Shown in pieces: positions 16,236-23,945 of a stretch of DNA of 38,990 nucleotides. The notes beneath the pieces were generated by a model that saw nothing but the letters and a program-made list of their open reading frames with translations, ran no database searches and was not told the DNA's origin. Source of the stretch: Deltaproteobacteria bacterium (lineage in GTDB: Bacteria > Myxococcota > Myxococcia > Myxococcales > 40CM-4-68-19). Position 1 is the stretch's first letter. Each line of letters starts with the position of its first letter. The stretch lies in assembly GCA_005879805.1 (NCBI GenBank), contig VBKL01000153.1:1-38990 (forward strand), in the 5' to 3' direction. The position numbers and the translations under genes are program-made.

Positions 16236-16709
16236 CAGTAGACCCCTAGCTGCTGCGTCAAGAACGACTCGTCGTGGCGGATCTTCTCGCAAGGCCCCTC
16301 GTAGGCGACGCGGCCGCTGTTCAACGTCACCACCTCGTCGGCGAGGCCGAGGGCGAGCTTGGTGTTCTGCTCGACGAGCCTTCGAGGCAGGGCGAGCCGC
16401 GACCACGAGGTTCTCCCGCACCGTCAGGCTGGGAAAGACCCGCCGGCCCTGCGGAACGAGGCCGACGCCCCGGCGTGCGATGGCTTCCGGCGCGAGCGAC
16501 GAGATGCGCTCGCCGAAGAGCCGGATCTCGCCGCTGCGCACGGGCAGGAAACCCACGATGGAATGGATGCAGGTGGTCTTGCCTGCTCCGTTGCGGCCGA
16601 GGAGCGCGAGGACGCGGCCTTCCTGGAGCGAGAAAGAGACGTCGTACAGCGCGTGGCTGTCGCCGTAAAACGCGTTGACACCCGCGAGGGCCACGGCCTC
16701 ACGCGCCAA
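16235..16709 (-). pseudogene. livF: Branched-chain-type ABC ATPase LivF, central part deleted
   Basis: From TTG 16709 (overlapping the livG stop) the LivF N-terminus is normal: GVNAFYGDSHALYDVSF, Walker A LLGRNGAGKTT, GFLPVRSGEI, GLVPQGRRVFPSLTVRENL. Near 16385 the frame is lost. The family C-terminus continues in another frame: LVEQNTKLALGLADEVVTL, NSGRVAYEGP and FLTQQLGVY, ending at 16235. Roughly 105-110 residues are missing, including signature, Walker B and H-loop, so no functional ATPase can be made. Without the shift back, the open frame continues into the downstream hydrolase, giving an artificial fusion. Confidence 0.9.
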
Positions 16710-17442
16710 GGTAGACCTCCTGCACGCGGGGGTCGGCGACCACCTGCGCGCGCGTGCCCTCGACGATCACCTGTCCGTAATGGAGCACGGTGATCTTCTC
16801 GGCGAAGGAAAGGGCGACGTCGAGGTCGTGCTCGATCATCACCACCGTCACTTCCCGCGGGATGGTGGTGAGCAGGTCTTGCACGTCCCGGCGCTCCTCG
16901 CGGGAAAGCCCCGCGAGCGGCTCGTCGAGAAGGAGGACGCGAGGCTCCTGCGCCAGCGCTATGGCGAGCTCCAGCCGGCGCTGCTCTCCGTAGGAAGTCT
17001 GCGCGACCGACCGGTCGGCGAGCTTTCCCAGGCCCACCCGATCGAGCGCGCCGCGAGCCCGCTCCCAGAGATCGCCGCGACGTGCGAGCAAGGAGAAGGG
17101 ATTGAAGCGCGAACGCGAAAGGCCGAGTAGCGCGAGGACGATGTTGTGCGCCAGCGTGTTCTTCGGGAAGAGCGTGATCACCTGGTACGTCCGAGATAGG
17201 CCGAGGTGCACGCGGCGGTCGGCGCGCAGACGCGAGACGTCCCGGCCGAAGACACGGATGGTGCCGGAGTCGGACGCGAGATCTCCGGTGACCAGGTTGA
17301 AGAGCGTGGTCTTGCCCGCGCCGTTGGGGCCGAGCAGGAGCCTCCGCTCTCCCTCGAGGACGGAAAGGGTGACGTCGCGCACGGCGGGAACGCCGCCGAA
17401 CGATTTGAAGAGCCCCTTCAATTCCAGGGCGGCGGCAGTCAT
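16699..17442 (-). CDS. livG: Branched-chain-type ABC transporter ATPase LivG
   Basis: The 247-residue ATPase starts at ATG 17442, overlapping the livM stop by four bases. All motifs are present: Walker A LGPNGAGKTT, Q-loop in GLSRTYQVITLFP, signature TSYGEQRRLELA, Walker B VLLLDEPLAGLS and H-loop VVMIEHDLDVAL. LivG-type features are the SFGGVPAVRDVTL opening and the long insert after TYQ. It would pair with LivF to power LivHM. It is intact, unlike livF beside it. Confidence 0.9.
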   Translation of the reverse strand: MTAAALELKGLFKSFGGVPAVRDVTLSVLEGERRLLLGPNGAGKTTLFNLVTGDLASDSGTIRVFGRDVSRLRADRRVHLGLSRTYQVITLFPKNTLAHNIVLALLGLSRSRFNPFSLLARRGDLWERARGALDRVGLGKLADRSVAQTSYGEQRRLELAIALAQEPRVLLLDEPLAGLSREERRDVQDLLTTIPREVTVVMIEHDLDVALSFAEKITVLHYGQVIVEGTRAQVVADPRVQEVYLGA

Positions 17443-18383
17443 GCCCGGGTACCCGTGCGCACAGTCCGTCGGCGCAGTCGCTCGATCCCGGGCACCAGCC
17501 CTTCCGGCATGTAGAGGACGATGGCGACGAAGACGAGGCCGAGGAGCAAGACCCAGCGCGTGACGTAGGCGCTGACCACGTTCTTGAGGAGCACGACGAC
17601 GGCGGCGCCGACGATCGGTCCGAGCAGCGTCCCTGCGCCGCCGGCGATCACCATGAGCAGCACTTCGGCAGAGTTGGTGAGCGCGAGGACGTGAGGGCTG
17701 ACGAACTGGTTGTAGTCGGCGTAGAGGACGCCCGCGACCGCTGCCCAGAAACCGGACACGACGAAGGTGACGAAGCGGGTGCTCCACACGTCCCACCCGA
17801 GCGCCTGCATCCGCCGGGGTTGGTCGCGAGTGCCTTGCAATCCCGCGCCGAAGGTGGAGCGGACGAACACCGATACGAAGAGGAAGGAGATGGCGAAGAA
17901 GACGAGGACGAAGAGGTAGAACGCGGTCGCCGACGAGAGATCGATCCCGAAGGGTTGCGGCCGGCCGAAGCCGGAAAGGCCGTTGTCGCCGCCGGTGAGC
18001 GAGACCCAGCGATAGGCGACGCCCCAGAGGATCTGGGCGAGGGCGAGCGTGATCATGACGAAACCGAGGCCGGTGGCTCGCAAGGAAAGGACGCCGAAGA
18101 CCGCGGCCATCAAAGTCGTCAGGGTGACGGCGCCGAGCGAGGCCCACAAGTGTGAGAACCCGGCGCGCGTCGAGAGCCAGGCGAGGACATACGCGGAAGC
18201 GCCGAGGTAGCCCGCGTGCCCGAGCGAGATGAGGCCGCCATAGCCGACCAATAGATTCAGGCTCCCCGCGAAGATGCCGGCGATGAGGATCTGGCTGGCG
18301 ATGTTGACGTAGTAGTCGAAGGGCAGGAACGCGGGCACGACCAGGAGCGCGGCAACCGCGGCGTAGACGGCGGCGCGCTTCAT
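17439..18383 (-). CDS. livM: Branched-chain-type ABC transporter permease LivM
   Basis: This 314-residue multi-helix inner-membrane protein carries the family signatures GSLNLLVGYGGLISLGHAGYLG, RATGLGFVMITLALAQ, DNGLSG and ALGWDVWSTRFVTFVVSGFWAAVAGVLYA. GTLLGPIVGAAVVVLL leads to the usual C-terminus VAIVLYMPEGLVPG. GTRDQPRRMQALGWD, where family members usually have a R-E/D-NP-x-RA pattern, shows the expected coupling region. ATG 18383 overlaps the livH stop (ATGA). Length is normal. Confidence 0.9.
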   Translation of the reverse strand: MKRAAVYAAVAALLVVPAFLPFDYYVNIASQILIAGIFAGSLNLLVGYGGLISLGHAGYLGASAYVLAWLSTRAGFSHLWASLGAVTLTTLMAAVFGVLSLRATGLGFVMITLALAQILWGVAYRWVSLTGGDNGLSGFGRPQPFGIDLSSATAFYLFVLVFFAISFLFVSVFVRSTFGAGLQGTRDQPRRMQALGWDVWSTRFVTFVVSGFWAAVAGVLYADYNQFVSPHVLALTNSAEVLLMVIAGGAGTLLGPIVGAAVVVLLKNVVSAYVTRWVLLLGLVFVAIVLYMPEGLVPGIERLRRRTVRTGTRA

Positions 18384-19036
18384 GCGGCGCGCAAGCGGAA
18401 GAGGCCCTGGGGGGGCCCGCCGAGGACGCCGCCCATTCCGGCGAGCGCGGCGCCGGCGCAGAACACGATGGTGAAGAGGCGCGGAACGGCGATGCCCAGG
18501 CCGCGCGCCATCTCCATGTCGTCGACGCCGGCGCGGATCATCGCGCCGATTCGCGTCCGCTCGAGCGCGAGCCAGAGGACGACGAACACCACGACCGAGA
18601 TGACCACCACCGCGAGGCGGTACTTGGGGAAGAAGATTCCCGCTACCGGAACGGCGCCGGAGAGCGCCTGCGGGATGGGCAGCGGCATGGGATCGCCGGA
18701 CCAGACGAGGAGCGAGGCATCTCCGATGATGAAGGCGATCCCCAGGGTGATGAGAACCTGCGCCAGCGTCTTGCCCGCGAGGCGCCGGAGCAGGAACCGC
18801 TCGGTGAAACCGCCGAGGATCGCGATGGCCAGCCCGCCGGCGAGGACCGCCCAGAAGAAGTTCAGGCCGGCGCGCAGCGCGGAGAGGCCGACGTATGCGC
18901 CGAGCATGAAGAACGCGCCGTGGGCCAGATTCGCGACCCGCATGAGCCCGAAGATCAGCGAGAAGCCCGAGGAGAGCAGGAAGAGCAGTCCCCCGAGAGC
19001 GAGCCCGTTCAGCGACTGGATGAGGAAGAAGCGCAC
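18380..19036 (-). CDS. livH: Branched-chain-type ABC transporter permease LivH, internally shortened
   Basis: The open frame from GTG 19036 gives 218 residues, against about 290 for LivH. The first 205 match well: QSLNGLALGGLLFLLSSGFSLIFGLMRVANLAHGAFFMLG, ITLGIAFIIGDASLLVWSG, MIRAGVDDMEMARGLGI and ALAGMGGVLGGP. After GVLGGP the sequence jumps to PQGLFRLRAA, which resembles the extreme C-terminus of LivH (RPQGLF). About 75 residues with two or three helices (normally including the VVVIGGLGS region) are therefore missing. The join lies in a C-rich run near 18400-18412. The product is unlikely to work as written. Confidence 0.85.
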   Translation of the reverse strand: MRFFLIQSLNGLALGGLLFLLSSGFSLIFGLMRVANLAHGAFFMLGAYVGLSALRAGLNFFWAVLAGGLAIAILGGFTERFLLRRLAGKTLAQVLITLGIAFIIGDASLLVWSGDPMPLPIPQALSGAVPVAGIFFPKYRLAVVVISVVVFVVLWLALERTRIGAMIRAGVDDMEMARGLGIAVPRLFTIVFCAGAALAGMGGVLGGPPQGLFRLRAA

Positions 19037-19043
19037 GCGCCGC

Positions 19044-20318
19044 TCACTTCTCCAGATTCTTCGCTTCCGGGAAGCTCCGCGAGTAGACCGGGCTCTTGAG
19101 GAAGTCCTGGGGCGACATCTTCCAGAACTGGCTCACGTTCGGATACGTCTGCACCACCGCGTTGACGAGGCGTCCGTTCTTCCGCTCGACCTTGCGGATG
19201 TAGATGGTGAGATCGGGGTTGCCGTACTTGTCGATGTGCATCGGGCCGCGGAAGCTGTCCTTGATGTCGAGCGAGCGCAACGCCTTCATGAAGGCGTCCT
19301 TGTCCTCGATGTTCCCCTTGATCTTCTGGAGCGCGAGGTCGAGGAAGAACGCTGCCGTGTAAGCACCAGCGCTGTAGTAGCCGGGATCCGCGTCGTACTT
19401 CTTCCGGTAGGCCTCGACGAACTTGTGGTTCTCCGGGTTGTCGATGGCCGCGCTGTACCAGCCGCTCGAGACCACGCCGACCGCCTCGTCGCCCATGTTC
19501 TTGAGGATGCCCTCGTCCACGGTGGTCATGTTGCCGAGTACCGGGACCTTCCCCTTGAGACCGTACTCGGCGTACTGGCGGAGGAAGCGCAGGCCGTTGG
19601 CCCCCGCGAAGCTCGCGTAGACGGCGTCGACGTCGGTCTTCAGATCGCCGACGTACGAGCCGTAGTCGGCGACGTTGAGCGGTGACCAGAGCTTCTGGAC
19701 GATCTTCCCGCCATTCTCCTCGAAGGTGCGCTGGAATCCCGCGGTGGTCTCGTGGCCGAAGGCGAAGTCGTCGCCGATGGTGGCGATACGCTTGTACTTG
19801 AGCACCTTGGCGGCGTACTCGCCGAGGGGATGGTTCATCTGCGCGGAAGTGGTTACGGCGCGCACGAACCAGGGATTGAGATTGCGCTGCGTGAGATCTT
19901 CCGCAGCGGCCGACGGGGAGATGACCGGCACCTTCGCCTGTTTCACATAGTCGTTGATGGCGAGCGCCTCGAAAGCGGCGAGCGGCCCGATGATGGCGTG
20001 AACCTGGTAGCGCTCGACCGCTTCCTGGGTGCGCGTCTTGGTGGTGGCGGGCTGCCCGGCGGTGTCGAGGGTGACCACCTCGATTTTCCTTCCGGCGAGC
20101 TGTCCCTGGTGCTGGTCGAGGTAGAGGGCGAGTCCTTCCTCCATCTGCCGGCCACCGGCGGCGAGCGCGCCCGTCTTGACGGTGAGGAACCCGATCCGGA
20201 TGGGGCCCTTGTCGGCCGCCGAGGCCCGAGTCGCCTTCAGGATGGGGACCGCAAGGGCTGCGCTGACCAGCGCCGCGAGGATCAAGCGGCGCGACCGGGG
20301 AGAGGCGAAATCGGGCAT
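19044..20318 (-). CDS. LivK-like periplasmic binding protein
   Basis: The 424-residue binding protein of the Peripla_BP_6/LivK family starts at ATG 20318. An N-terminal SRRLILAALVSAALAVPIL looks like an export signal with paired arginines. The mature part has IRIGFLTVKTGALAAGGRQM, GRKIEVVTLDTAGQPATTKT, AIIGPLAAFEALAINDYV and TIGDDFAFGHETTAGFQRTF. It ends YSRSFPEAKNLEK. It is first in the liv operon, 7 bases before livH. It is clearly paralogous to the 22703 protein across its length. Ligands may be branched-chain amino acids, amides or aromatic acids; not determinable here. Confidence 0.88.
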   Translation of the reverse strand: MPDFASPRSRRLILAALVSAALAVPILKATRASAADKGPIRIGFLTVKTGALAAGGRQMEEGLALYLDQHQGQLAGRKIEVVTLDTAGQPATTKTRTQEAVERYQVHAIIGPLAAFEALAINDYVKQAKVPVISPSAAAEDLTQRNLNPWFVRAVTTSAQMNHPLGEYAAKVLKYKRIATIGDDFAFGHETTAGFQRTFEENGGKIVQKLWSPLNVADYGSYVGDLKTDVDAVYASFAGANGLRFLRQYAEYGLKGKVPVLGNMTTVDEGILKNMGDEAVGVVSSGWYSAAIDNPENHKFVEAYRKKYDADPGYYSAGAYTAAFFLDLALQKIKGNIEDKDAFMKALRSLDIKDSFRGPMHIDKYGNPDLTIYIRKVERKNGRLVNAVVQTYPNVSQFWKMSPQDFLKSPVYSRSFPEAKNLEK

Positions 20319-20367
20319 GGAAGCAATTCTCCGCCGGCGAGTGAGATGTCAGGGAGGGGCCGGGCGG

Positions 20368-20396
20368 TTGACGTGATATATCACGAGGGTTATACG
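20368..20396 (+). promoter_or_regulatory. Promoter of the GntR regulator (TTGACG-N17-TATACG)
   Basis: TTGACG at 20368-20373 and TATACG at 20391-20396 are 17 bases apart, a near-ideal sigma70 layout. They lie 26 bases before ATG 20422 and in the gap between divergent livK and the regulator gene. A palindromic operator fills the spacer. Confidence 0.65.
20372..20385. promoter_or_regulatory. Palindromic operator for the GntR/FCD regulator
   Basis: The 14-base sequence CGTGATATATCACG is a perfect inverted repeat, AT-rich in a very GC-rich region. It lies between the -35 and -10 boxes of the regulator promoter. The core TGATATATCA resembles sites reported for FadR/FCD-type GntR proteins. A bound repressor would block its own promoter and probably the divergent liv promoter. 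Confidence 0.65.
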
Positions 20397-20421
20397 GTCA
20401 ACCCGCTTCCGGCGGGATCCC

Positions 20422-21078
20422 ATGGCCAGTCCCCGAGCGCTGTTGCGCGTCGACATCTACCAGAAGCTGCGCGAGGAGATCCTCGCCTGCGAGCTTCCGC
20501 CCGGTGCCGACCTGCGCGAGCAGAGCCTGGCGGCCCGCTTCTCGGTGAGCAAGTCGCCGGTCCGCGACGCGCTCTTGCGCCTGGAGAGGGAGCGGCTGGT
20601 CACCATCTCGCCCCGGCAAGGATACCGGGTTGCTCCCGTCTCGGTGGCCGACGCGCGCGATCTCTTCCGGTTGCGTTCGGTCCTGGAGGCCGCCTCGGTG
20701 ATGGAAGGCGCGCGGGCCGCCCCCGACGAGGACCTCCAGGCGCTCGATCGCTTCCGCAGCTTCCGCGAAAAGAGCCAGCGCGGCGGCTTTCTCGCCTACA
20801 ACCGCGAGTTCCATTGCGCGCTGGCGCGTCTGTCGGGGAACGAGCGCATGACCACCGCCGCCTGCGAATTGATCGACCAGATGCACCGGCTCATCCGGGT
20901 GAGCGTGGACAACGTGGAACGGCGCGAGCCGAACCGCCTCGTTCTCGAGCACGTCCGCATCATCGAGGCCCTGCAGAGGCGGGATGGCCGCCGCGCCGCC
21001 GCGCTGTTGCGCCGGCACATCGACGCGGCGGAGCGCCGCGTCGCGCGGGCCCTGGAGCGCGCCGCGGTGGTCGCTTGA
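20422..21078 (+). CDS. GntR-family regulator, FCD (FadR) subfamily
   Basis: The 218-residue protein has an N-terminal winged helix (YQKLREEILACELPPGADL, LAARFSVSKSPVRDALLRLE, RLVTISPRQGYRVAPVS) and a C-terminal all-helical FCD domain. Candidate metal or ligand residues are in YNREFHCALARLSGN and EHVRIIEALQRRD, with His in the expected places. FCD regulators sense small carboxylates and usually act as repressors relieved by ligand. It lies between the liv operon and the aldehyde dehydrogenase, with an operator in its own promoter, so it is the likely regulator of both arms. Confidence 0.88.
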   Translation: MASPRALLRVDIYQKLREEILACELPPGADLREQSLAARFSVSKSPVRDALLRLERERLVTISPRQGYRVAPVSVADARDLFRLRSVLEAASVMEGARAAPDEDLQALDRFRSFREKSQRGGFLAYNREFHCALARLSGNERMTTAACELIDQMHRLIRVSVDNVERREPNRLVLEHVRIIEALQRRDGRRAAALLRRHIDAAERRVARALERAAVVA

Positions 21079-21118
21079 GCCCTTACGAACGGGAGTACGA
21101 GATCTCACGGAGACGCAG

Positions 21119-22657
21119 ATGAGCACCGCAGCGACGGCCAGGACGAATCGCTCGATCCCCAGCCACGGCCTTTTCATCGACGGGAAGGACGTTCCCGCCT
21201 CGTCGGGCGAGCAGATCGACGTCTACAACCCGGCGACCGGCGAGGTGATCGCCCGCACCGCCCACGGCACCGCGGCGGACATCGACCGCGCCGTCAAGAG
21301 CGCTGCCCGCGCCTTCGAGAGCAAGGAGTGGGGCGGGATGGACATCCGCGCGCGGGCGCGGCTCGTCAACAAGCTCGCCGACGCCTTCGAGGCCCGGCTT
21401 CCCGAACTGTTCCAGCTCGAGACGACCAACAACGGCCGCCCGGTCAACGAGACGCGCGCGCAGGTGAGCCGCATCCCTGACTTCTTCCGCTACAACGCCG
21501 GCCTCGCCCTCGCGCGGCGCGACGCCGTCGTTCCCGTCGAAGGGCCGTACCTCGCCTATACGCTGCGGACTCCGATCGGCGTGGTGGGCAACTCCACGCC
21601 CTTCAACCATCCGCTCATGATCCTCTGCAAGAGCCTCGCGCCGGTGCTCGCCTCGGGCTGCACCACGGTAGTGAAGCCTTCCGAGTACACGCCGCTCACC
21701 ACCTTGCTCCTCGCCCACATCTTCAAGGAGGCGGGCCTGCCCGACGGCGTCTTCAATGTGGTCACGGGCCTCGGACCAAGCACCGGGAAGGCGCTCTGCG
21801 AGCACACCGGGCTCTCCAAGTTCGTCCTCACCGGCGGTACCGACGCGGGCCGCATCGTCGGAGCCGCTGCGGGCCGGGCCTTCGCGCGGCAGACGCTGGA
21901 GCTCGGCGGCAAGACTCCGGTCCTCGTCTTCGACGACTACGACGTGGAGCAGGCGGTCAACTACGCCGCCTTCGGCGCCTTCGTCGGCGCCGGACAGACC
22001 TGCATCTGCGCCGCCCGCCACCTCGTGCAGCGCAAGATCTATCCCGAGTTCGTCGAGCGGCTCGCCGCCAAGGCGAAGAGCCTGCGCATCGGCGACCCGG
22101 CCGACCCTTCGACGCAGCTCGGCCCGGTGATCTCGAGCAAGCAACGTGCTCGCGTCCTCAGCTACGTCGAGGCGGGCCTCTCCGAAAAGGCGAAGCTCGT
22201 CGCCGGCGGGCGTGCGCCCAAGCTCGAGGATCCGAGGCTCGCGAACGGCTTCTTCGTCGAGCCGACCGTCTTCGCCGACGTCGATCCGTCGATGCGCATC
22301 GCCCGCGAGGAGGTCTTCGGGCCCTTCACGGTAGTCACGCCGTTCGACGACGAGGCCGAGGCGATCCGGATCGCCAACGACTCGCCGTTCGGCCTCGCCG
22401 CGGCCATCCGCACCCGCGACGTCGCACGCGCCCACCGCGTGGCGGCGAAGTTCAAGTGCGGCATCGTCTGGGTGAACGACCACCACCGCCTCGACCCGGC
22501 GCTTCCCTGGGGCGGGGTGAAGGATTCGGGCATCGGCCGCGAGTTCGGCACCGAGTCCTTCGAGGAGCACTTCGACGTGAAGACGGTGATGATCAATACC
22601 GACGGCCGTCCGTTCGACTGGTACCGCGATACCTCGGGACAGAAGCGTCTGAACTGA
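21119..22657 (+). CDS. NAD(P)-dependent aldehyde dehydrogenase
   Basis: The 512-residue enzyme is of usual length and complete. The catalytic Cys is residue 295 in GAGQTCICAARH and the general base Glu261 is in QTLELGGKTPVLVF. Cofactor-site motifs are VVKPSEYTPLT and FVLTGGTDAGRIV. The usual TPWNFP stretch reads STPFNHP. EVFGPFTVVTPFDDEAEAI and the C-terminal WGGVKDSGIGREFG are typical. It oxidises an unknown aldehyde to the acid. It follows the GntR gene by 40 bases and precedes a second LivK-like protein, so the substrate probably derives from what these importers bring in. Confidence 0.9.
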   Translation: MSTAATARTNRSIPSHGLFIDGKDVPASSGEQIDVYNPATGEVIARTAHGTAADIDRAVKSAARAFESKEWGGMDIRARARLVNKLADAFEARLPELFQLETTNNGRPVNETRAQVSRIPDFFRYNAGLALARRDAVVPVEGPYLAYTLRTPIGVVGNSTPFNHPLMILCKSLAPVLASGCTTVVKPSEYTPLTTLLLAHIFKEAGLPDGVFNVVTGLGPSTGKALCEHTGLSKFVLTGGTDAGRIVGAAAGRAFARQTLELGGKTPVLVFDDYDVEQAVNYAAFGAFVGAGQTCICAARHLVQRKIYPEFVERLAAKAKSLRIGDPADPSTQLGPVISSKQRARVLSYVEAGLSEKAKLVAGGRAPKLEDPRLANGFFVEPTVFADVDPSMRIAREEVFGPFTVVTPFDDEAEAIRIANDSPFGLAAAIRTRDVARAHRVAAKFKCGIVWVNDHHRLDPALPWGGVKDSGIGREFGTESFEEHFDVKTVMINTDGRPFDWYRDTSGQKRLN

Positions 22658-22702
22658 CCGAGGCGCTCCCGCGCGGCAAGCCGCATGGTAGTTTGCCGCG
22701 CC

Positions 22703-23941
22703 ATGATCATCGGACGCGGGTTCCTCCTCGGTGTCGTCGCGGCCGCCTGCCTCTCGCTTCCTGCAGCCGCCCAGACCGAGCCCATCCGCATCGGGTTCTT
22801 GAGCGTCCGGACCGGGCCGCTCGCGGCCGGTGGGAGGCAGATGGAGGAGGGCATCAACCTCCTCCTCAAGCAGCGCAACAACATGCTCGCGGGGCGCAAG
22901 GCGGTGCTCATCATCGCCGACACCGGCGGCCAGCCGGCGCAAGCGAAGACGCGCACGCAGGAGTTGATCGAGCGCGAGAAGGTGAATGTCATCATCGGAC
23001 CGCTCGCTACCTTCGAGGCCCTCGCCCTCGACGACTACATCCGCACTACCGGAGTGCCGCTCATCACGCCCACCTCCGCGGCCCAGAACGACCTCGCGCA
23101 GCAGAAGAAGAACGAGTACGTCATCCACGCGGTCGGGACGGCGGCGCAGCCGACCCATGTCCTCGGAGAATTCGCGGCGAAGAAGCTTGGCTTGAAGCGC
23201 GTCGCCACCATTGCCGACGACTTCACCTACGGCCACGAAGGCGCCGCCGGGTTCCACCACACCTTCGAGGACGCAGGCGGCAAGATCGTGCAGAAGCTGT
23301 GGCCGCCGCTCAACGTTCCCGATTACGGGTCGTACCTCGGGGACCTCAAGCCCGACGTCGATGGTCTCTACGCCGGCTTCGCGGGAACGAACGGCCTCCG
23401 GTTCATGCGCCAGCTCGCCGAGTACGGGCTGAAGGAGAAGCTCAAGGTGCTCGGCAACCCGACCTGCGTCGACGAGGGCATCCTGAAGAACATGGGCGAC
23501 GAGGCGATCGGCGTCTATTCGGCGAGCTGGTATTCCGCCGCCCTCGACACCCCCGACAACAAGAAGTTCGTGGATGCGATGCAAAAAGAGTACGGCGTCG
23601 TGCCCGGCTTCTACACGGTCGGGACGTACACGGCGGGCCTCTTCCTCGAGCAAGCGCTGAAGACAATCCAGGGAAAGTTCGAGGACAAGAAGGCGTTCGT
23701 GAAGGCCCTGCACGCGGTGAAGCTGACGGAAGGCCCCATCGGCCCCATCAGCCTCGACGAATACGGAAAGCCAATCCTCAACATCTACGTCCGCAAGGTC
23801 GAGCGGAAGAACGGCAAGCTGGTCAACTCGATCGTGGAGACGGTTTCCGGAGTGGGCCAGTTCTACCACTACGATGCGAAGCAATTCCTTGCCGCCCCGC
23901 AGTACTCGCGTGACGTGCCCGTCGCCAAGAACCTCGAGTGA
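22703..23941 (+). CDS. LivK-like periplasmic binding protein (second copy)
   Basis: The 412-residue protein has a signal peptide (IGRGFLLGVVAAACLSLPAAAQ) and the Peripla_BP_6 pattern: IRIGFLSVRTGPLAAGGRQM, LIIADTGGQPAQAKTRTQEL, VIIGPLATFEALALDDYI, ATIADDFTYGHEGAAGFHH. It ends YSRDVPVAKNLE. It is similar along its full length to the 19044-20318 protein, so the two arose by duplication. It follows the aldehyde dehydrogenase by 45 bases and may share the LivHMGF channel with its paralogue. Confidence 0.88.
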   Translation: MIIGRGFLLGVVAAACLSLPAAAQTEPIRIGFLSVRTGPLAAGGRQMEEGINLLLKQRNNMLAGRKAVLIIADTGGQPAQAKTRTQELIEREKVNVIIGPLATFEALALDDYIRTTGVPLITPTSAAQNDLAQQKKNEYVIHAVGTAAQPTHVLGEFAAKKLGLKRVATIADDFTYGHEGAAGFHHTFEDAGGKIVQKLWPPLNVPDYGSYLGDLKPDVDGLYAGFAGTNGLRFMRQLAEYGLKEKLKVLGNPTCVDEGILKNMGDEAIGVYSASWYSAALDTPDNKKFVDAMQKEYGVVPGFYTVGTYTAGLFLEQALKTIQGKFEDKKAFVKALHAVKLTEGPIGPISLDEYGKPILNIYVRKVERKNGKLVNSIVETVSGVGQFYHYDAKQFLAAPQYSRDVPVAKNLE

Positions 23942-23945
23942 GCGT

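Noticed and set aside
15450..16709. A genuine LivF-hydrolase fusion enzyme
   Set aside because: The missing LivF C-terminus is present in another frame with its own stop beside the hydrolase start, so the fusion comes from a frame change at a deletion.
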